Shown here piece by piece: positions 1-10,596 of a stretch of 64,000 bases of DNA. The notes under the pieces were generated by a model that did not search any database, was not told the origin of the DNA, and saw only the letters and a list, made by a program, of their open reading frames with translations. A program made the translations under genes and the position numbers. Source of the DNA: Stenopsyche tienmushanensis (lineage: Eukaryota > Arthropoda > Insecta > Trichoptera > Stenopsychidae); NCBI GenBank assembly GCA_008973525.1, contig WACJ01000526.1:1302001-1366000 (forward strand), given 5' to 3'. Within the stretch, counting starts at the first letter, position 1, and the number at the start of each line of letters is the position of its first letter.

Positions 1-73
1 TAGGTTAGAGCGCGCTACGGTGTATTATCGCGTCTGAAGAAAATTGGACGCATTATTTTTTGAACGCACCCTA
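1..73 (-). mobile_element. End of a mariner-family element (family M1), cut by window edge
   Basis: The last bases read GAACGCACCCT followed by TA. The reverse complement starts AGGGTGCGTTCAAAAA and continues into TAATGCGTCC and a stretch resembling GATACACCGCAGC. The same order of words is found at the left end of the element at 6622-7458, so this is the same terminal inverted repeat and subterminal region in the opposite orientation. The rest of the element lies outside the window. Seen: shared terminus. Inferred: TA target site at 74-75. Confidence 0.7.
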
Positions 74-429
74 TACAACGGACATACAATCGCATTAAAT
101 CATTAAGAAACTGCATATGATGCGACAACTCTAGTGGTGCCTCTCGAGCACTTCTTTCACTTCTTTCTTTCAAGCTTTAAGTTTGAAGAAAGGAAAAAAA
201 ACAACAAATAAATTTCCTATAAGATTCATACTAGAAGTCGATCCCGAGACGATTTTAAATTGAAAAGTAGCTCCCGAGACAAAAAAGGTTGGACGTCCCT
301 GGCTTAATGAATATCGATTTACGAGTCTACTCCCGGCCGTTTGTGGATCATATTATGAGGTGTCGAGTGACACATGGCTACAAAGATGTCTTATCTCAAA
401 AACACTCGCGACCGCGGGTCGGACTTTGT
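74..429. other. No gene seen; leader of the LINE remnant
   Basis: Mixed-composition sequence with pyrimidine- and purine-rich runs. An open frame enters the LINE remnant from here but starts without an ATG, and its first ~45 residues resemble no motif I know. I see no RNA gene or promoter I can defend. Confidence 0.3.
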
Positions 430-1229
430 CTTCAACGTAAGTTCAAGCTTCTCAATCTTGGCAATCAGAATATTTCTGAGAGTCTTCAGAAAGTTACTGA
501 GCCCAATAAGCATGAAACACGCGAAGGAACTTCTCGGAGAATACCAGTGTGGCTTCAGACCCGGCAGGTCTACTGTGGACTAATTATTTATGGTCAAAAT
601 GTTCTCACAAAAATGTGGGAATACGGTGTCGATCTCCAACACATTTTTGTAGATTTTTTGCAAAGCATACGACAGCATCAATCGGGAAAAACTTTGGCGG
701 CGCTTACGTCTGTAGACGGAGCTGCTGCTACCTTCAGTATGTCTATCAATTATGAAAAGACTAAAATAATGACGGTTTCGAGAGTGAATACTGGAGGTTG
801 TACCCCCATGCGTGTCAACAACAAAAATATTGAAAGGGTCCAGGATTTTAAATATCTAAGTTCCATCCTCACGGAGAAGAACTTGACGTGCAACGAAATA
901 ACCTCCAGGATTCAATACGGCAATAGGTGCTACCATGGCCTGAAGAAAATACTAGCAAACAAATCACTATCGTTTAAAATTAAAATATATAAAACATTGA
1001 TTAAGCCGGTAGTGGTTTACGGGGGTGAAACATGGACCATGACCGCTCGGGACGCAATGAGCCTCGAGAGGTTCAAGAGGAAAGTTTTGGAAAGTTGGGC
1101 TGATCAAGTAAAAAAAGACGCCGCTCGCTGGACCTGGGCAATTGTAGGGAGGAGGCCCAGGACAAACGTAAATGACGGCAAGCGCTGTCGGTGGCCGAGG
1201 CTCTCTTATAGGGCTGCAGGAGCTACCCT
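430..1229 (+). pseudogene. Broken LINE reverse transcriptase (RTE/CR1-like)
   Basis: Remnant of a non-LTR retrotransposon polymerase. In one frame (to about 583) it reads through the RT fingers to GEYQCGFRPGRSTVD, a classic LINE RT signature, then hits a stop. A shifted frame still shows FCKAYDSINREKLW, the motif A neighbourhood, near 650-700. Motif B and the catalytic YADD box are missing. The sequence jumps to the thumb/C-terminal part, YEKTKIMTVSR, then FKYLSSILTE, NRCYHGLKKI, YKTLIKPVVVYGGETWT. The end resembles the usual RTE/CR1-like tail (VKKDAARW, YRAAGATLSK). At least two frameshifts and a large internal deletion make it non-functional. A continuous frame spans 289-1239 only because the pieces happen to join open. 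Clade assignment is from memory of family motifs. Confidence 0.85.
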
Positions 1230-1246
1230 AAGTAAGTAAGTAAGTA
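1230..1246 (+). repeat. AAGT tetranucleotide tail of the LINE
   Basis: Four tandem AAGT units directly follow the last LINE-like residues. Many RTE-type and related LINEs end in short tandem repeats instead of poly(A), so this marks the 3' end of the inserted copy. Seen: the repeat. Inferred: its role as the element's tail. Confidence 0.65.
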
Positions 1247-1299
1247 CATATAGTGATTGTACAGAAGAGATTGAACCTTTAGAATAGATAATGTTCACA

Positions 1300-1575
1300 G
1301 AATCCCCACAAGAATACCGTTTGTATCCGGTGAAAGACAACCTTGCACAGCATCTACTTCGCAGAGCAGTTCTGAAGGCATCCGACTAAATGGGAAGCTG
1401 CATGTTATTTTGATTGGATTATTTGAAAATGGATTGCAAGGTTTGTTCACAATGAACCAGGTCTGGCCAAAGGCGACAAACTGCGTACTACTGTGATAAT
1501 TGCCCTGACAAACCAAGACTGCATCTTGGAGATTGTTTTATAAAATACCATAAGAAGCAAAAATATAGAACGCAA
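1300..1575 (+). pseudogene. piggyBac transposase C-terminal cysteine-rich domain, broken
   Basis: From an ATG at 1429 the frame reads MDCKVCSQ, an in-frame stop (TGA), then RSGQRRQTAYYCDNCPDKP, then GDCFIKYH. This CxxC...YxC..CPDKP...CF..YH layout is the C-terminal cysteine-rich domain of piggyBac-family transposases, which helps bind the transposon ends. The stretch before it (from about 1300) reads as degraded upstream protein in shifting frames. No catalytic core is present. The element's right terminus probably lies at 1761. A host PHD/RING exon is an alternative, but the spacing fits piggyBac better. Confidence 0.75.
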
Positions 1576-1761
1576 TGTTTAACAAATGTCCTTCAATGAA
1601 CTATGAAAATATGTATAATATTAAAATATACAAGTTTAAAGTGTTCTTTTGGTTCTAAAATTATTTTAAGTTAACTGTAGAACTCATTAAATAAGCGGGA
1701 GCGGCTGACTGCTCTCGAGTTGCTGGTTCACTCGAGCGAAAAGGGCCTCGAGCGTAAAGGG
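1576..1761 (+). mobile_element. Probable right end of the piggyBac remnant
   Basis: The sequence ends GTAAAGGG followed by TTAA at 1762-1765. piggyBac elements begin CCC and end GGG inside TTAA target sites. Just inside the end a CTCGAGCG word occurs twice (near 1732 and 1747), each followed by an AAAGGG-like word, resembling a subterminal repeat. It follows the piggyBac cysteine-rich domain at the expected 3' position. The left end is not visible. Confidence 0.5.
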
Positions 1762-1765
1762 TTAA

Positions 1766-2793
1766 AACTCTCTGAAAAACATTACAGATTAATGTTTTTA
1801 TAATTTTATTTATTGAAATATGATTACCTTTATCATATTTTGATGTCAACTGCACTTAACTCATTATTAAAAAAAGGAGAAATCTTCCTCGGAAAATGAT
1901 GAAATTTTGATCCATTTTCACAGGTAAAAATCCAAGTCAATTTAACGGGTATTGGTGGAATTAGGTATTAAAAAAAATCAATAAACCTAGTATTAAGCAA
2001 GCGATAGATAGGCTTTTATCATAATTCATATTTATAATTGAAAGGTCTATTAAAATATCACAAATTTAGATGAAAGACGAAAAATCAAATTTTACCCAGT
2101 AATGTATATTTTCTAGTAAAATGGTTATATTTGTGACTTGTATTGAATTCCTCTTTTAAACATATAATTTCGGATTGAAATAAGTCGGCACATGCTCTTC
2201 TGCCATTAGATACAGCGAAATGCTAGACAATTGTGTTAGAGGCATGCATTGCTCGCAAAATGATTGCAAGTTATGGATATATTGCAATAAACGAAGGTGT
2301 TAGATGCAAAGGGTTATTGCACCGAGGCTCCCACGTTATAGTAACTAATTGATACAGCTACCCTAGGCATGTTTCGATGCTACGTTGCCTGAATGTCAAT
2401 ACTTTTATAATCTAGATTGTATTCGATTCCTCTAGAATTACCCTGTGCAAAAATCAAGCTAATTGCTCGAGGTGAGATATATACTGGATGGGGTAATTGG
2501 AATTCAACATGTGTGTTTGTTGCATAGATAGAGTAGTTGTCATGATTACTGTCATCAATACCAATCTTGTCTTCCATGTACAGTTATAATTATGATACAA
2601 ACTGTTTCTGTGCTAAATCGACCTACCGCAAACCATTAGATCAATAATAAGGTTAAGGTCTGTTTGTATTCACTTGTGTTGCCGCTTTTCAACTGAGTAA
2701 CACAATTTTTATTCTTTCAACTTCTTTGCAAACTTTTGCTTCTTTGTTTAAGTGAAAATATTTTAGAGGAATTGAAACATATGTATGGGGTTG
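1766..2793. other. AT-rich block with no recognised feature
   Basis: Short open frames on both strands are of chance length and composition. No repeat shared with the rest of the window was noticed. Confidence 0.3.
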
Positions 2794-2797
2794 TTAA

Positions 2798-2912
2798 CCC
2801 TTTAAATAGTGAGTTAATTTACATTCTTCATAATCTTAGATGCTATATTTGCTAGTCCGCTACTTATTGTCATACAAATCCACTGTCCTGTACCACGTGT
2901 ATTATGGAGGCC
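2798..2912 (+). mobile_element. piggyBac-like MITE, left end only
   Basis: TTAA at 2794-2797 is followed by CCCTTTAAATAGTG and then by words matching the left end of the complete copies (GATGCTATATTTG, GTCCGC, ACTTAT, CTGTCCTG). The match stops near 2912 and family R sequence starts about 30 bp later, so this copy has lost its right part. Compare 9065-9390, 23499-23864 and 60849-61229. Confidence 0.6.
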
Positions 2913-2940
2913 GATATTTTTCAGATCATGATAGTCGATT

Positions 2941-3355
2941 ATTATGTTGAATCCTGGAGTTTATTTCGTTTTTTATTATTTAATTTTCTTGCAAAATTGG
3001 GTATTGCAAAGCATATCGAGTACTTATTTAAAAAAAATACATGAATTTATTTATTTTCAACTTAAACACTCAATTATAAACGATATGATAGAGGCCAAAC
3101 ATGGAATTTAAAAGTGACTTGAATACGTTTTTGATGTGTTGCTGTTGTTGTCAAATGAATTGATCTAGGTATGAATTGAAATGATGACGTTTATGGTTTA
3201 CCGCCTCACGGCATAGTCCACCGAAGACCGAACGCTTGGTAAGTGCATAACAAATCAATGGTTGCTATGCTTTGTTTACCTTAACAACCACCAGACCAAT
3301 ATGCACCAAAATCCATTAAACGGATATTCATTTATATATATATTATATATACATA
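2941..3355 (+). repeat. Family R dispersed repeat, copy 1 (5' truncated)
   Basis: Starts with TTGAATCCTGGAGTTTATTT, which also occurs at about 10927. The segment 3000-3240 matches the reverse complement of 32396-32640 over most of its length (TTGATGTGTTGCTGTT, GGTATGAATTGAAATGATG, GGCATAGTCCACCGAAG). It ends in an AT-dinucleotide run, as copy 2 does. No protein is recognised; family class unknown. Confidence 0.75.
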
Positions 3356-4129
3356 TATGTATTTGTCTTTTAAATGAAGTTTGTAACCTATTACTTTAAT
3401 TCTGTTACGATACAAATCAAAAGTATTTCGTAATAGAAATCTTGACGTATGTAACTTTCTAAATATAACATAAATGGGGTCTTTGTGTCTGAGTGCAAGC
3501 GATTTACATATGTCATATATTGTCGTTCTTATCGGTCATAAAGCCGCCACAACACGGAGCCGTTGTTCGCCTTTCAGAATGCATCAGTCGCGTTCGGATT
3601 CTGTGTCAAAAATTTGACAGATTGATATCTACACGAGTACCCGAATCACATCACAATTAATCACAGGAAGTGTGTGCACGTTTATTAGAGCTCTCGAAAT
3701 ATAATGACCGATGTAGATTCGCCGGAACGACCGCTTGTAACTATTGTGACGACTCGGTGGCCATGAAATATGTTAGGTCAATTCCAAACAATGACTCAGA
3801 CAAGCAGCATTATGGTTTTGTAACTGATTTCGTAATTTAAGCGTTCAAATACTTAAATTTATTTATTTACAAATTTATTTAAATATTTAAGCTAAATACA
3901 CATGCTACACTTAGCTTATACCAAATACTAGGGTGGATTCTAGAACATATAAACTACGCAAAACAGAGTTCTTGAAGACTGTGGAGATGCACTTCAAAAA
4001 TGATTATTTATTGATACACCTAAAAAACATTTTAGAAGTGAAACTTCTATAAGCAGAACGTCACGAAAAGAGAAACGTTTCTCCTTGACGGTTGAAAGAT
4101 TGTTTAGAATAAGACAAAATACATCAGAT
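3356..4129. other. Single-copy block with a GC-richer promoter-like patch
   Basis: Mostly AT-rich, but 3530-3770 is richer in GC. It includes GCATCAGTCGC, which fits the arthropod initiator core TCAGT, and a 20-codon ATG frame at 3703-3765 (starts MTDVDSPERP, stop TGA). A first exon with a donor-like CTTGTAACT inside it is possible but unproven; no DPE or TATA box is convincing. Confidence 0.25.
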
Positions 4130-4590
4130 TTACTTCCGCGGATTCAATGCCACCACGAGTCTAACCGCAGTTTGAAGGGGGCTGTAGCAGATAACGGATT
4201 GCAGGGGCTACCCCATGGTACTCGTATCGGTTCGGTCATTTTTAGTACCTAGCCACGGAGTCTTTGACATAGTCTCCAGTAACTACTGTAATCGGCTGTT
4301 CCACACACCCCTTTATGGGTGCAAAGCACAGGGTGACCGACGCACCCAACTCATGTTAACTGGGCTATCCCAGCTGCGTTTGATGAGTAAACTGACGAGG
4401 CTACTTTTGCACACCTCTACTCCACATCATTATCTCAAGGGTTCAACCGTTGCCCACGGGCGTAGGGTTGGCTCCTACCCGATGTTTTATGGGTGGGCAT
4501 CGTGGAGTTTAACAACCACCCGGGATTTCATAAAGCTTTTACCAGGGGTACATGAAAATATAAAAAATACATTTATCTACACTTGAACAA
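4130..4590. other. GC-richer island, unidentified; one 123-codon open frame
   Basis: Base composition is clearly less AT-rich than its surroundings. An ATG frame on the plus strand (4215-4586) stays open for 123 codons. The translation shows no signal peptide, conserved motif or low-complexity pattern I recognise. It abuts the TA target site of the mariner at 4595. It could be a fragment of an older repeat, a decayed coding exon, or chance. Confidence 0.25.
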
Positions 4591-4594
4591 AATA

Positions 4595-5650
4595 TTGGGT
4601 CGATGCAAAAGTTAAGACCGTTTTTTACATATACAATTAAATTTGTATTATTTATTTAATCAATTTTATAATTTCCATCTGTTCTTATAACCTTCTACCA
4701 TCTTTCTATCAACTTGTTAATACCATTATTGTAAAATTCCGTGGATTTTGATGCGAAAAATGTAGAAAGGGATGTTTTTACCTGCTCTATTGTATCAATT
4801 TTTTATCATTTAATTTTGCAGTGATCGGAATAAATAAAAATCGGAAGGAGTAAGATCTAGAGAGCACGTTGGATGCTTGATAACATCCAAATTCAACTCA
4901 TTTAGCTTGTGTTGGGTCATCAAAGCCACATGTGGTCGCGCGTTGTCGTAATGAAACACTACCCCTTTTCTGTTTATCAATTCTGGTCTATTATTTTGAA
5001 GGGCGATACACAATACCCTTACAATCCCACCAAACAAAGCATAACTTTTTTTTAATGATTTCGGCCTTCGAAGTTGTTAATGGGGCTTGTCCATGTATAG
5101 CCCAATGTCTTTTTCTTGTCACGTTGTTGTACACGACCCATTTCTCATCTCCTGTTACTAAACGATGCAAAAGAGGTTCATGTTTTTGTCTCACACTCAA
5201 AACAACGCACGTTGAAACACTATCCAATAAATTGGCAGCCGACAATTGATGAGGTATCCAAACATCGTACCACGAAACCATCCCCATTCGTTTCAAATGT
5301 CTTAATACGGTTCTTCGGTTGACTCCCATCATCGACGCGATCTCCCTGGTGGTTAGACGTGGATTGGTGTCAATTATGACTTTTAACTTGTCGTCATCAG
5401 ACTTCAATGACCGCCCGGTACGTGATTTATCAATTAGTGAAAAATCCCCAGATTGGAATTTTGTAAACCAACTTCGTACCTGTCGAACTTTGATGACATC
5501 TTTTCCATACACTTCGCAAATATTTTTGGTTTCCACACTCGCGGTATTGTCTTTATGGAATTCATAAAGTAAACAATGACGTAAATGCACTTTATCGACC
5601 GACATTTTTAAAAAATACAAGAGCTTTTCACTGTACTCTGGCCAGGCCAA
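4595..5650 (-). pseudogene. mariner transposase, nearly full length but broken
   Basis: DD34D mariner transposase read on the minus strand from an ATG at 5605 (MSVDKVHLRH). Order: first helix-turn-helix (ICEVYG ... VRSWFTKFQSGDFSL), second HTH (LTTREIASMMGVNRRTVLRH), WIPHQL, then RLVTGDEKW with the first catalytic Asp (codon 5147-5149). After CFVWWDCKGIVY a deletion/frameshift near 5000 removes about 40 residues. A second frame resumes PELINRKGVVFHYDNARPH with Asp 2 (4945-4947) and SLDLTPSDFYLF with Asp 3 (4840-4842), keeping 34 residues between them. Past an early stop, frame-broken remains of the C-terminus (STEFYNNGINKLIERW) follow. The outer end at 4595 reads TTGGGTCGATGCAAAAG next to TA (4593-4594), a plausible TIR; no matching right TIR was found. 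All three Asp survive, but the protein cannot be made whole. Confidence 0.92.
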
Positions 5651-6619
5651 AACTGAATAGAAAATAGAGGGAAAGCATCGTTTGTAGTCTTTCCATTTTA
5701 TACATCATAGACATATAAAACAACAATTGGCTTGTCTATTTTATCATATATTATACAAACACAATCATAAAAAAATCAATAAATGAAAAAAAAAAATTGG
5801 ATAAAATCAACTTTTTTAAGGAACTAAAAAGTTTCATTTTCACTTCACGAAAGCATCGCGTATTTTTTTTTAATAATAAGATGTTGAATTAAATACAAGT
5901 ATTGATCAAAGTGTAAATATGTTTACATATGTCATAATGCAGCTAAAAACAGTTCACATGACCCTCGTTCACGAACAAATGGTCATTAGACTCATTTGTA
6001 TACTGTTCGTTGCATAATTTCACATGTTGTACCGACGAATGTAACTATTATATAATGTTTCCAACGCGAGCATGCTTATAATCATGGCGCTTCTAAAATA
6101 GTCATAGATGCATTCAAGCTTAACATTTGAAAATGTTCCTTATTCCATATTTATCGAAATGGGACTATTGGAATATCGGGCTTTTGAGAATGTTTTATTA
6201 GACTATGAAATTGAAATGGTGATTAGGAGGCTAGTAATAACGGTTTGACCGAAGCGGAAGTGCCTGCGTCCGGAAGTCGTTTTACGATACATTTTATGAC
6301 TCCGATCGGAACTATAGGCGTGCCACCATGGAAGTTTGATTAGATATTCGACCTGAACCCTGTTCGATTTGAGAACACCTTTACACGATATGTGAAGTAC
6401 TTGCAGTCAGTGTTCTGTAATGACGCACGCCTCTAAAATGGCATGGTGCACTCGGAGCTATGCAGGATTCACGCATCGGATAACACAGCTCTTTGTACAA
6501 ATGCATTTCTATTTGCCTACGCCTCGTAAAAATAAATATGCGACTTGTCAAAGCTCAACATGGTGTTATGTCTTCAAGATTATGGTTGCTATGCATTACC
6601 ATTTAGTGTTTAACAAACA
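5651..6619. other. No gene recognised
   Basis: AT-rich apart from 6230-6500, which is less so and carries an ATG frame (6420-6698) that runs into the next transposon. The TIR of the mariner to the left was not found here. Nothing else is supported. Confidence 0.3.
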
Positions 6620-6621
6620 TA

Positions 6622-7458
6622 CAGGGTGCGTTCAAAAAGTAATGCGTCCATTTTTTTACAGATGCGATGATACACCGCAGCACATTTTAACCCACTAGGT
6701 TAGGTTGAGTGAAGTATTAGCTTTAAAATATCTTATTTAAAAGTTGCTTCCGACGTATCAGAGAATCAGGGCGTGCATTTCCGTGTACTTCTTTTTGAGG
6801 TAATATAATACGGTGCCATGGATCCTTCTATGGATCGCTATCAAATTTTGTTTTGAACTTGGAAAATCTACCACCGAAACGTTTTTATTAATTCAACAGG
6901 TTTTTGGAAGTGATTGCTTGTTCATATCATAAGTTCTTCAATGACACAAGTCGTTCAAGAGGATTGAAAGGAGATCATCGACGAACATCGCAATGAACGT
7001 CCATCAACCTCCCGAATCGACGAAATTGTGACGCGTGTGCGTGATTATTTGAGCTCTGACTAACGGTTGAGCCTTCAATGGATAGCAGAAACCCTAAACA
7101 TAACAAAAACAACCGTTTATCGTATTGTAACCGAAGATTTGAACACAAAGACGCATGTAAACTTCATCACGATAACGCCCCAATCCCATTGGATGTTGGT
7201 TCCCCAGCCTTTAAAAAGAGTCCTGAAAGAGAAGCATTGGGGTATGATTGAATGCATCCAAGCTCATGTTACAAGGGCTTTAAATGACATCCCGGAGAAG
7301 GCCTTCTTCTAGGATACCTTCCAAGTCTGGCAACACCGCCTCCAGAAGTATATCAACGCAGGAGGGTGCTATTTCGAAGATTTTTGACTAATTTTACAAA
7401 TATGTTCGATACATGATTTTTTATGAATTTGGACGCATTAATTTTTGAACGCACCCTG
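6622..7458 (+). mobile_element. Deleted mariner-family element M1 with TIRs and TA target sites
   Basis: Begins CAGGGTGCGTTCAAAAAG and ends TTTTTGAACGCACCCTG, flanked by TA at 6620-6621 and 7459-7460. Inside are broken transposase pieces. Near 6975-7160 comes EEIIDEHRNERPSTSRIDE, a stop, then LSLQWIAETLNITKTTVYRI (helix-turn-helix). Then, after a large deletion, the C-terminal tail (KEKHWGMIECIQAHVTRAL, DIPEKAFF, stop, QVWQHRLQKYINAGGCYFE). This tail type, with FWLFPK upstream and GGxYFE at the end, is known from SETMAR-like/mariner families. The catalytic core is entirely absent, so this is a non-autonomous deletion copy. Relatives: 1-73 and 55825-55990. Confidence 0.88.
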
Positions 7459-7528
7459 TACACTATCAACAATTTGGAAACGCTTAGGACTTCGCAAGAA
7501 AACTTAAAATAACCCCTCATCATTACAA

Positions 7529-7586
7529 TTTTATGCCTATATATAAATGATATATACACATATATCATTTATATATAGGCATAAAA
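7529..7586. repeat. Perfect 27-bp inverted repeat with 4-nt loop
   Basis: Left arm 7529-7555 starts TTTTATGCCTATATATAAAT. The right arm 7560-7586 is its exact reverse complement; the loop is ACAC. The stem is long and perfect but AT-rich. It sits 70 bp right of the M1 element. It could be a small hairpin, a replication-generated palindrome or a tiny fold-back MITE. Confidence 0.85.
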
Positions 7587-8086
7587 TATATACACATATT
7601 TTTTGCCTAAAGTAGTCTATTTTGATTATTTATTTGGGTTTCTTCAGTGTTCAAGTCAAGACTTTTCATTTTAGATACTGAAACATTAGATATATTTTAG
7701 TCGAACCTTTCCTGTCCTTCAAACTCTCAGTCTCTTGGTGTCTTCTAATGGTACGCATAATTCACATTCTTAATTGAAAAGTTTTTTTTCGTATTGAAAT
7801 GATAGAGATACGAATCGTAATACTTAACTTTTTGAGGAGTGAGCAAATTTAAAATCGATGAAGTCGTTGATGCCATAATCGCTTTACACCGATTACTTTC
7901 TGTCAGCTCCTATCATCGTAAGATAATTTTCAGTTCGAGGCAGAATCAATCGTCAATTAACACTGTTGATAGCATACAAGACTACGTCATGAACATGAAC
8001 ACTACACAAGAATGGTTGATGAATTTATTATTGACCGAATATGATTTACACAATATCCTGTCGTTTATTTGCGTAAACAAATAACA
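7587..8086. other. No gene recognised
   Basis: One 81-codon frame (7839-8084) opens with GTG, not ATG, and has no recognisable domain; likely chance. Confidence 0.25.
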
Positions 8087-8255
8087 AACTTGAATTCGAA
8101 ATCATTATTAGTCGATAAATTTGGGCTAACGATCTATACAATCGTGCGATGTATGCGGAGAAGCTCTCCATCTCTGTCTCCCGAACTGCGCTACGTCTGT
8201 CTCTGTCTGTCTTCGAGTTCAATGTACAAGAGTGCTCTTTCTGAAAAGTGAGGGG
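8087..8255 (+). mobile_element. piggyBac-like MITE, internal fragment
   Basis: Shares with the copies at 9065 and 17591 the words TTAGTCGATAAATTTGGG, CGATCTATACAATCGT, TCTCTGTCTCCCGAAC and TGCTCTTTCTGAA, in the same order. Neither TTAA end is visible. The TCTGTC-rich centre is typical of this family here. Confidence 0.6.
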
Positions 8256-9060
8256 GGATGTGAGGCCCTGGCACAGTACTCCTTTATGGGTTTAATTAGG
8301 TAACACCATATAGAAATCTGGAAAATTAGTTTCTCCACTTTTCTGCAAAAAAATGTTCACACCAAGGCGGTAAAACTGGTCAAAATAAACTGAAACCTTT
8401 TTCAAACCATATAGCAAAAAATCCATTTCTAAAATTACTCCCTTTGTTTTTTTTTTTACAAAAAACAGTACGCATTTTTGACACTACTGATATAATTTAA
8501 GGATAAAATACAGCTTTGTTAATTTCGTCATTTTAAAGAGCTAGTTATATATGAAAATTGATAAATGTATAAGTTTTAAAAATCAATGCTGATTTATTAT
8601 GCAAAAATCTCATTAGTTTCCTGCATGAGTAGTGTCATAGTTAAAAATACATTTCATTGCATTGTGCTTAGTCACTGACTTCTGGTAATCGTTTGTCTTG
8701 TAATATCACGTATTGATAACGTCTCTAGCTTTTTAAATGCTAGCGAGTTTAGGGATATTAGAAATTGCGTTAAAAGTTGTTTGATTTATATATTTTGTTG
8801 TCGAAAGGTGACTTGTGTGTCCTAGCATATGTATACTATATGCTGTTCTGCGGGACTGTCACAACAATTAATGAATATTTGTATTCGTTAAGTGTAAGTG
8901 TGAATATTTGTTTAGGACTGTCTTAATTTACTAATAATACTAATATAAACAGATCTCTACGAGGCATTCTGACTTATACACCCCAAAATCGATTTATTTA
9001 CATAGCAAAGATTATTCAATGGGCAGCCCTGATGGCCTCTGTTGAATTTATTTAAAAGAG
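8256..9060. other. No gene recognised
   Basis: AT-rich sequence with no shared repeat, RNA gene or coding signal noticed. Confidence 0.25.
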
Positions 9061-9064
9061 TTAA

Positions 9065-9390
9065 TTTTAATATTGTTTGAATGTGGTGCTATATTTGTAT
9101 GTCCGCGACTTTTTGTCCGTACAAATTCACTTATCTGTCAGGACCATGCAGCTTGTATAAAGATTGTATATAAATAAATAAACACTATTGATTGCACACA
9201 ATATTCGTTCATGTATTCGCGTAAACATAAACAATACACATGAAATCAATTAATTTGGGTTATTTATACAATCGTACGATGTTCGCAAGACACTTTCTCC
9301 GTCTTTGTCTCTCCGAACTTAGCCTGTAAAAATGCTCTTTCCGAATCAATGAAATTCGATCGCAAATATGCGACTGTACTCATCAAAATG
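9065..9390 (+). mobile_element. piggyBac-like MITE, near-complete copy
   Basis: Flanked by TTAA at 9061-9064 and 9391-9394. The right end reads GACTGTACTCATCAAAATG-TTAA, matching in reverse the TTAA-CCTTTTGATGAGTAC end of the copy at 23499. Internal order: GTGCTATATTTGTATGTCCG, AAACACTATTGATTG, TTCGCGTAAACATAAACA, TGGGTTATTTATACAATCG, TCTCCGTCTTTGTCTC. No coding capacity. TTAA targets and CCC/GGG-like tips suggest mobilisation by a piggyBac transposase; the left tip is decayed. Confidence 0.7.
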
Positions 9391-9394
9391 TTAA

Positions 9395-10596
9395 TATTGT
9401 TAAAAGTATTGATGTGGTGTTTTTTTCGACGTGTAAAATTGAAAACAATTACAAAATTGTGAGTTTAATTAAAGCTTTTTTGTCGTATATTTTTACGTAA
9501 GCTTCATGAACTCCAATTTACAACTTTAAAACTTATCGTATCTTATCGGAATAGTAAATAGACTTTACTGTATTTTTTTACAAAATGGTTCTACTTGCAA
9601 TGTCAGAGAAAAATAAATATTAATGATATGAGCTCTTTAAGAACGTACTGTTCAGATGAAAACAATATACATCTGTTGAATCACTCAATTACTCATAGTG
9701 GATTACGTTTGTAAATTAATATATCCAAATGCGTACCATTCTTGTGACAATTCAATTAGAAATTTTGTGATAAATGATGCTGGTATGTCTTAAGTAAATC
9801 GCATTTAAGTACACTGAATACGACAGAGAATTCGTTTATTGAAAATTTATTTCCGTAGGATTAATCAGAGTAGGGTATGTAGGTTCATAACGTAGGCCTT
9901 ATGTGACCTCCATTTGCAATTGGGAATGTGCAATTTAAATCTTCACTGAGGCATGCTCATTATATACTTTGAACATGCAGCAAGAGATAATACACGAAAT
10001 CCAACTGTCGAAGAAACCCATTTATTTCTGGAGAAGGGGAATTCATAATGTAAAGGGAGTCGGCGATATTTTATTTCATTTGAAGTTCGCGGAGCTAATA
10101 CCTAATAAAAGAAACCCTGAATACTTTACATTTGCCTCTAGGCCTAAGATCGAGATGTATTAATTCCAAAGAATATACATTTCGTTTCGTAATTATATTC
10201 ATGGGCTTCGGGGCTGTTACGTGAAGAGACGCTAACAGAATTTTTAAGAATATTTAATATGTAATTGTTTTTTTTCCTATGCTAGAGGCTGTCGTTTCTG
10301 AAAAATGTGAATAGCTGAACGAAACAAGTCCTTTTAATACACAATTTGTATTGTTAAATATATTTTTCTTTATATTTATGAAATTATGTCAGATTTCAAT
10401 ATGTGACCTACATTGTAAAAAAATCATTTATTTAGTATAATGAAAGCGAAGATTTTCTTATATTATTTTGGCTTATTTATATTTGAAAAACAAACATATT
10501 AGGTAAAGTCAATGGTCATCAATGAGTATCGATATTTGACTTTTTTTATAGTATTTTTACAGACACCTCACACCTCGCTGAGCCAGTAGCAATTTG
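9395..10596. other. No gene recognised
   Basis: A 64-codon ATG frame at 9969-10163 (begins MNMQQEIIHE) has somewhat protein-like composition but no known motif. Otherwise AT-rich and featureless. Confidence 0.25.

Noticed and set aside
289..1239. A 316-codon continuous frame as an intact protein-coding gene
   Set aside because: It starts at TTG, mixes out-of-frame and in-frame LINE pieces, and lacks the RT catalytic box; it is a chance-open fusion of a broken LINE.
3335..3362. AT dinucleotide run as a microsatellite of interest
   Set aside because: It is the probable AT-rich tail of family R, and similar runs are frequent in this composition.
4932..5567. Plus-strand frames opposite the mariner at 4595-5650
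   Set aside because: They are antisense to a clear minus-strand transposase.
7839..8084. 81-codon frame beginning MSKFKIDE
   Set aside because: The first codon is GTG, unlikely in a eukaryotic nuclear genome, and no motif was found.
8180..8220. TCTGTC-rich run as a tandem satellite or CRISPR-like array
   Set aside because: It is the centre of a MITE family; no regular repeat-spacer pattern exists here or elsewhere in the window.
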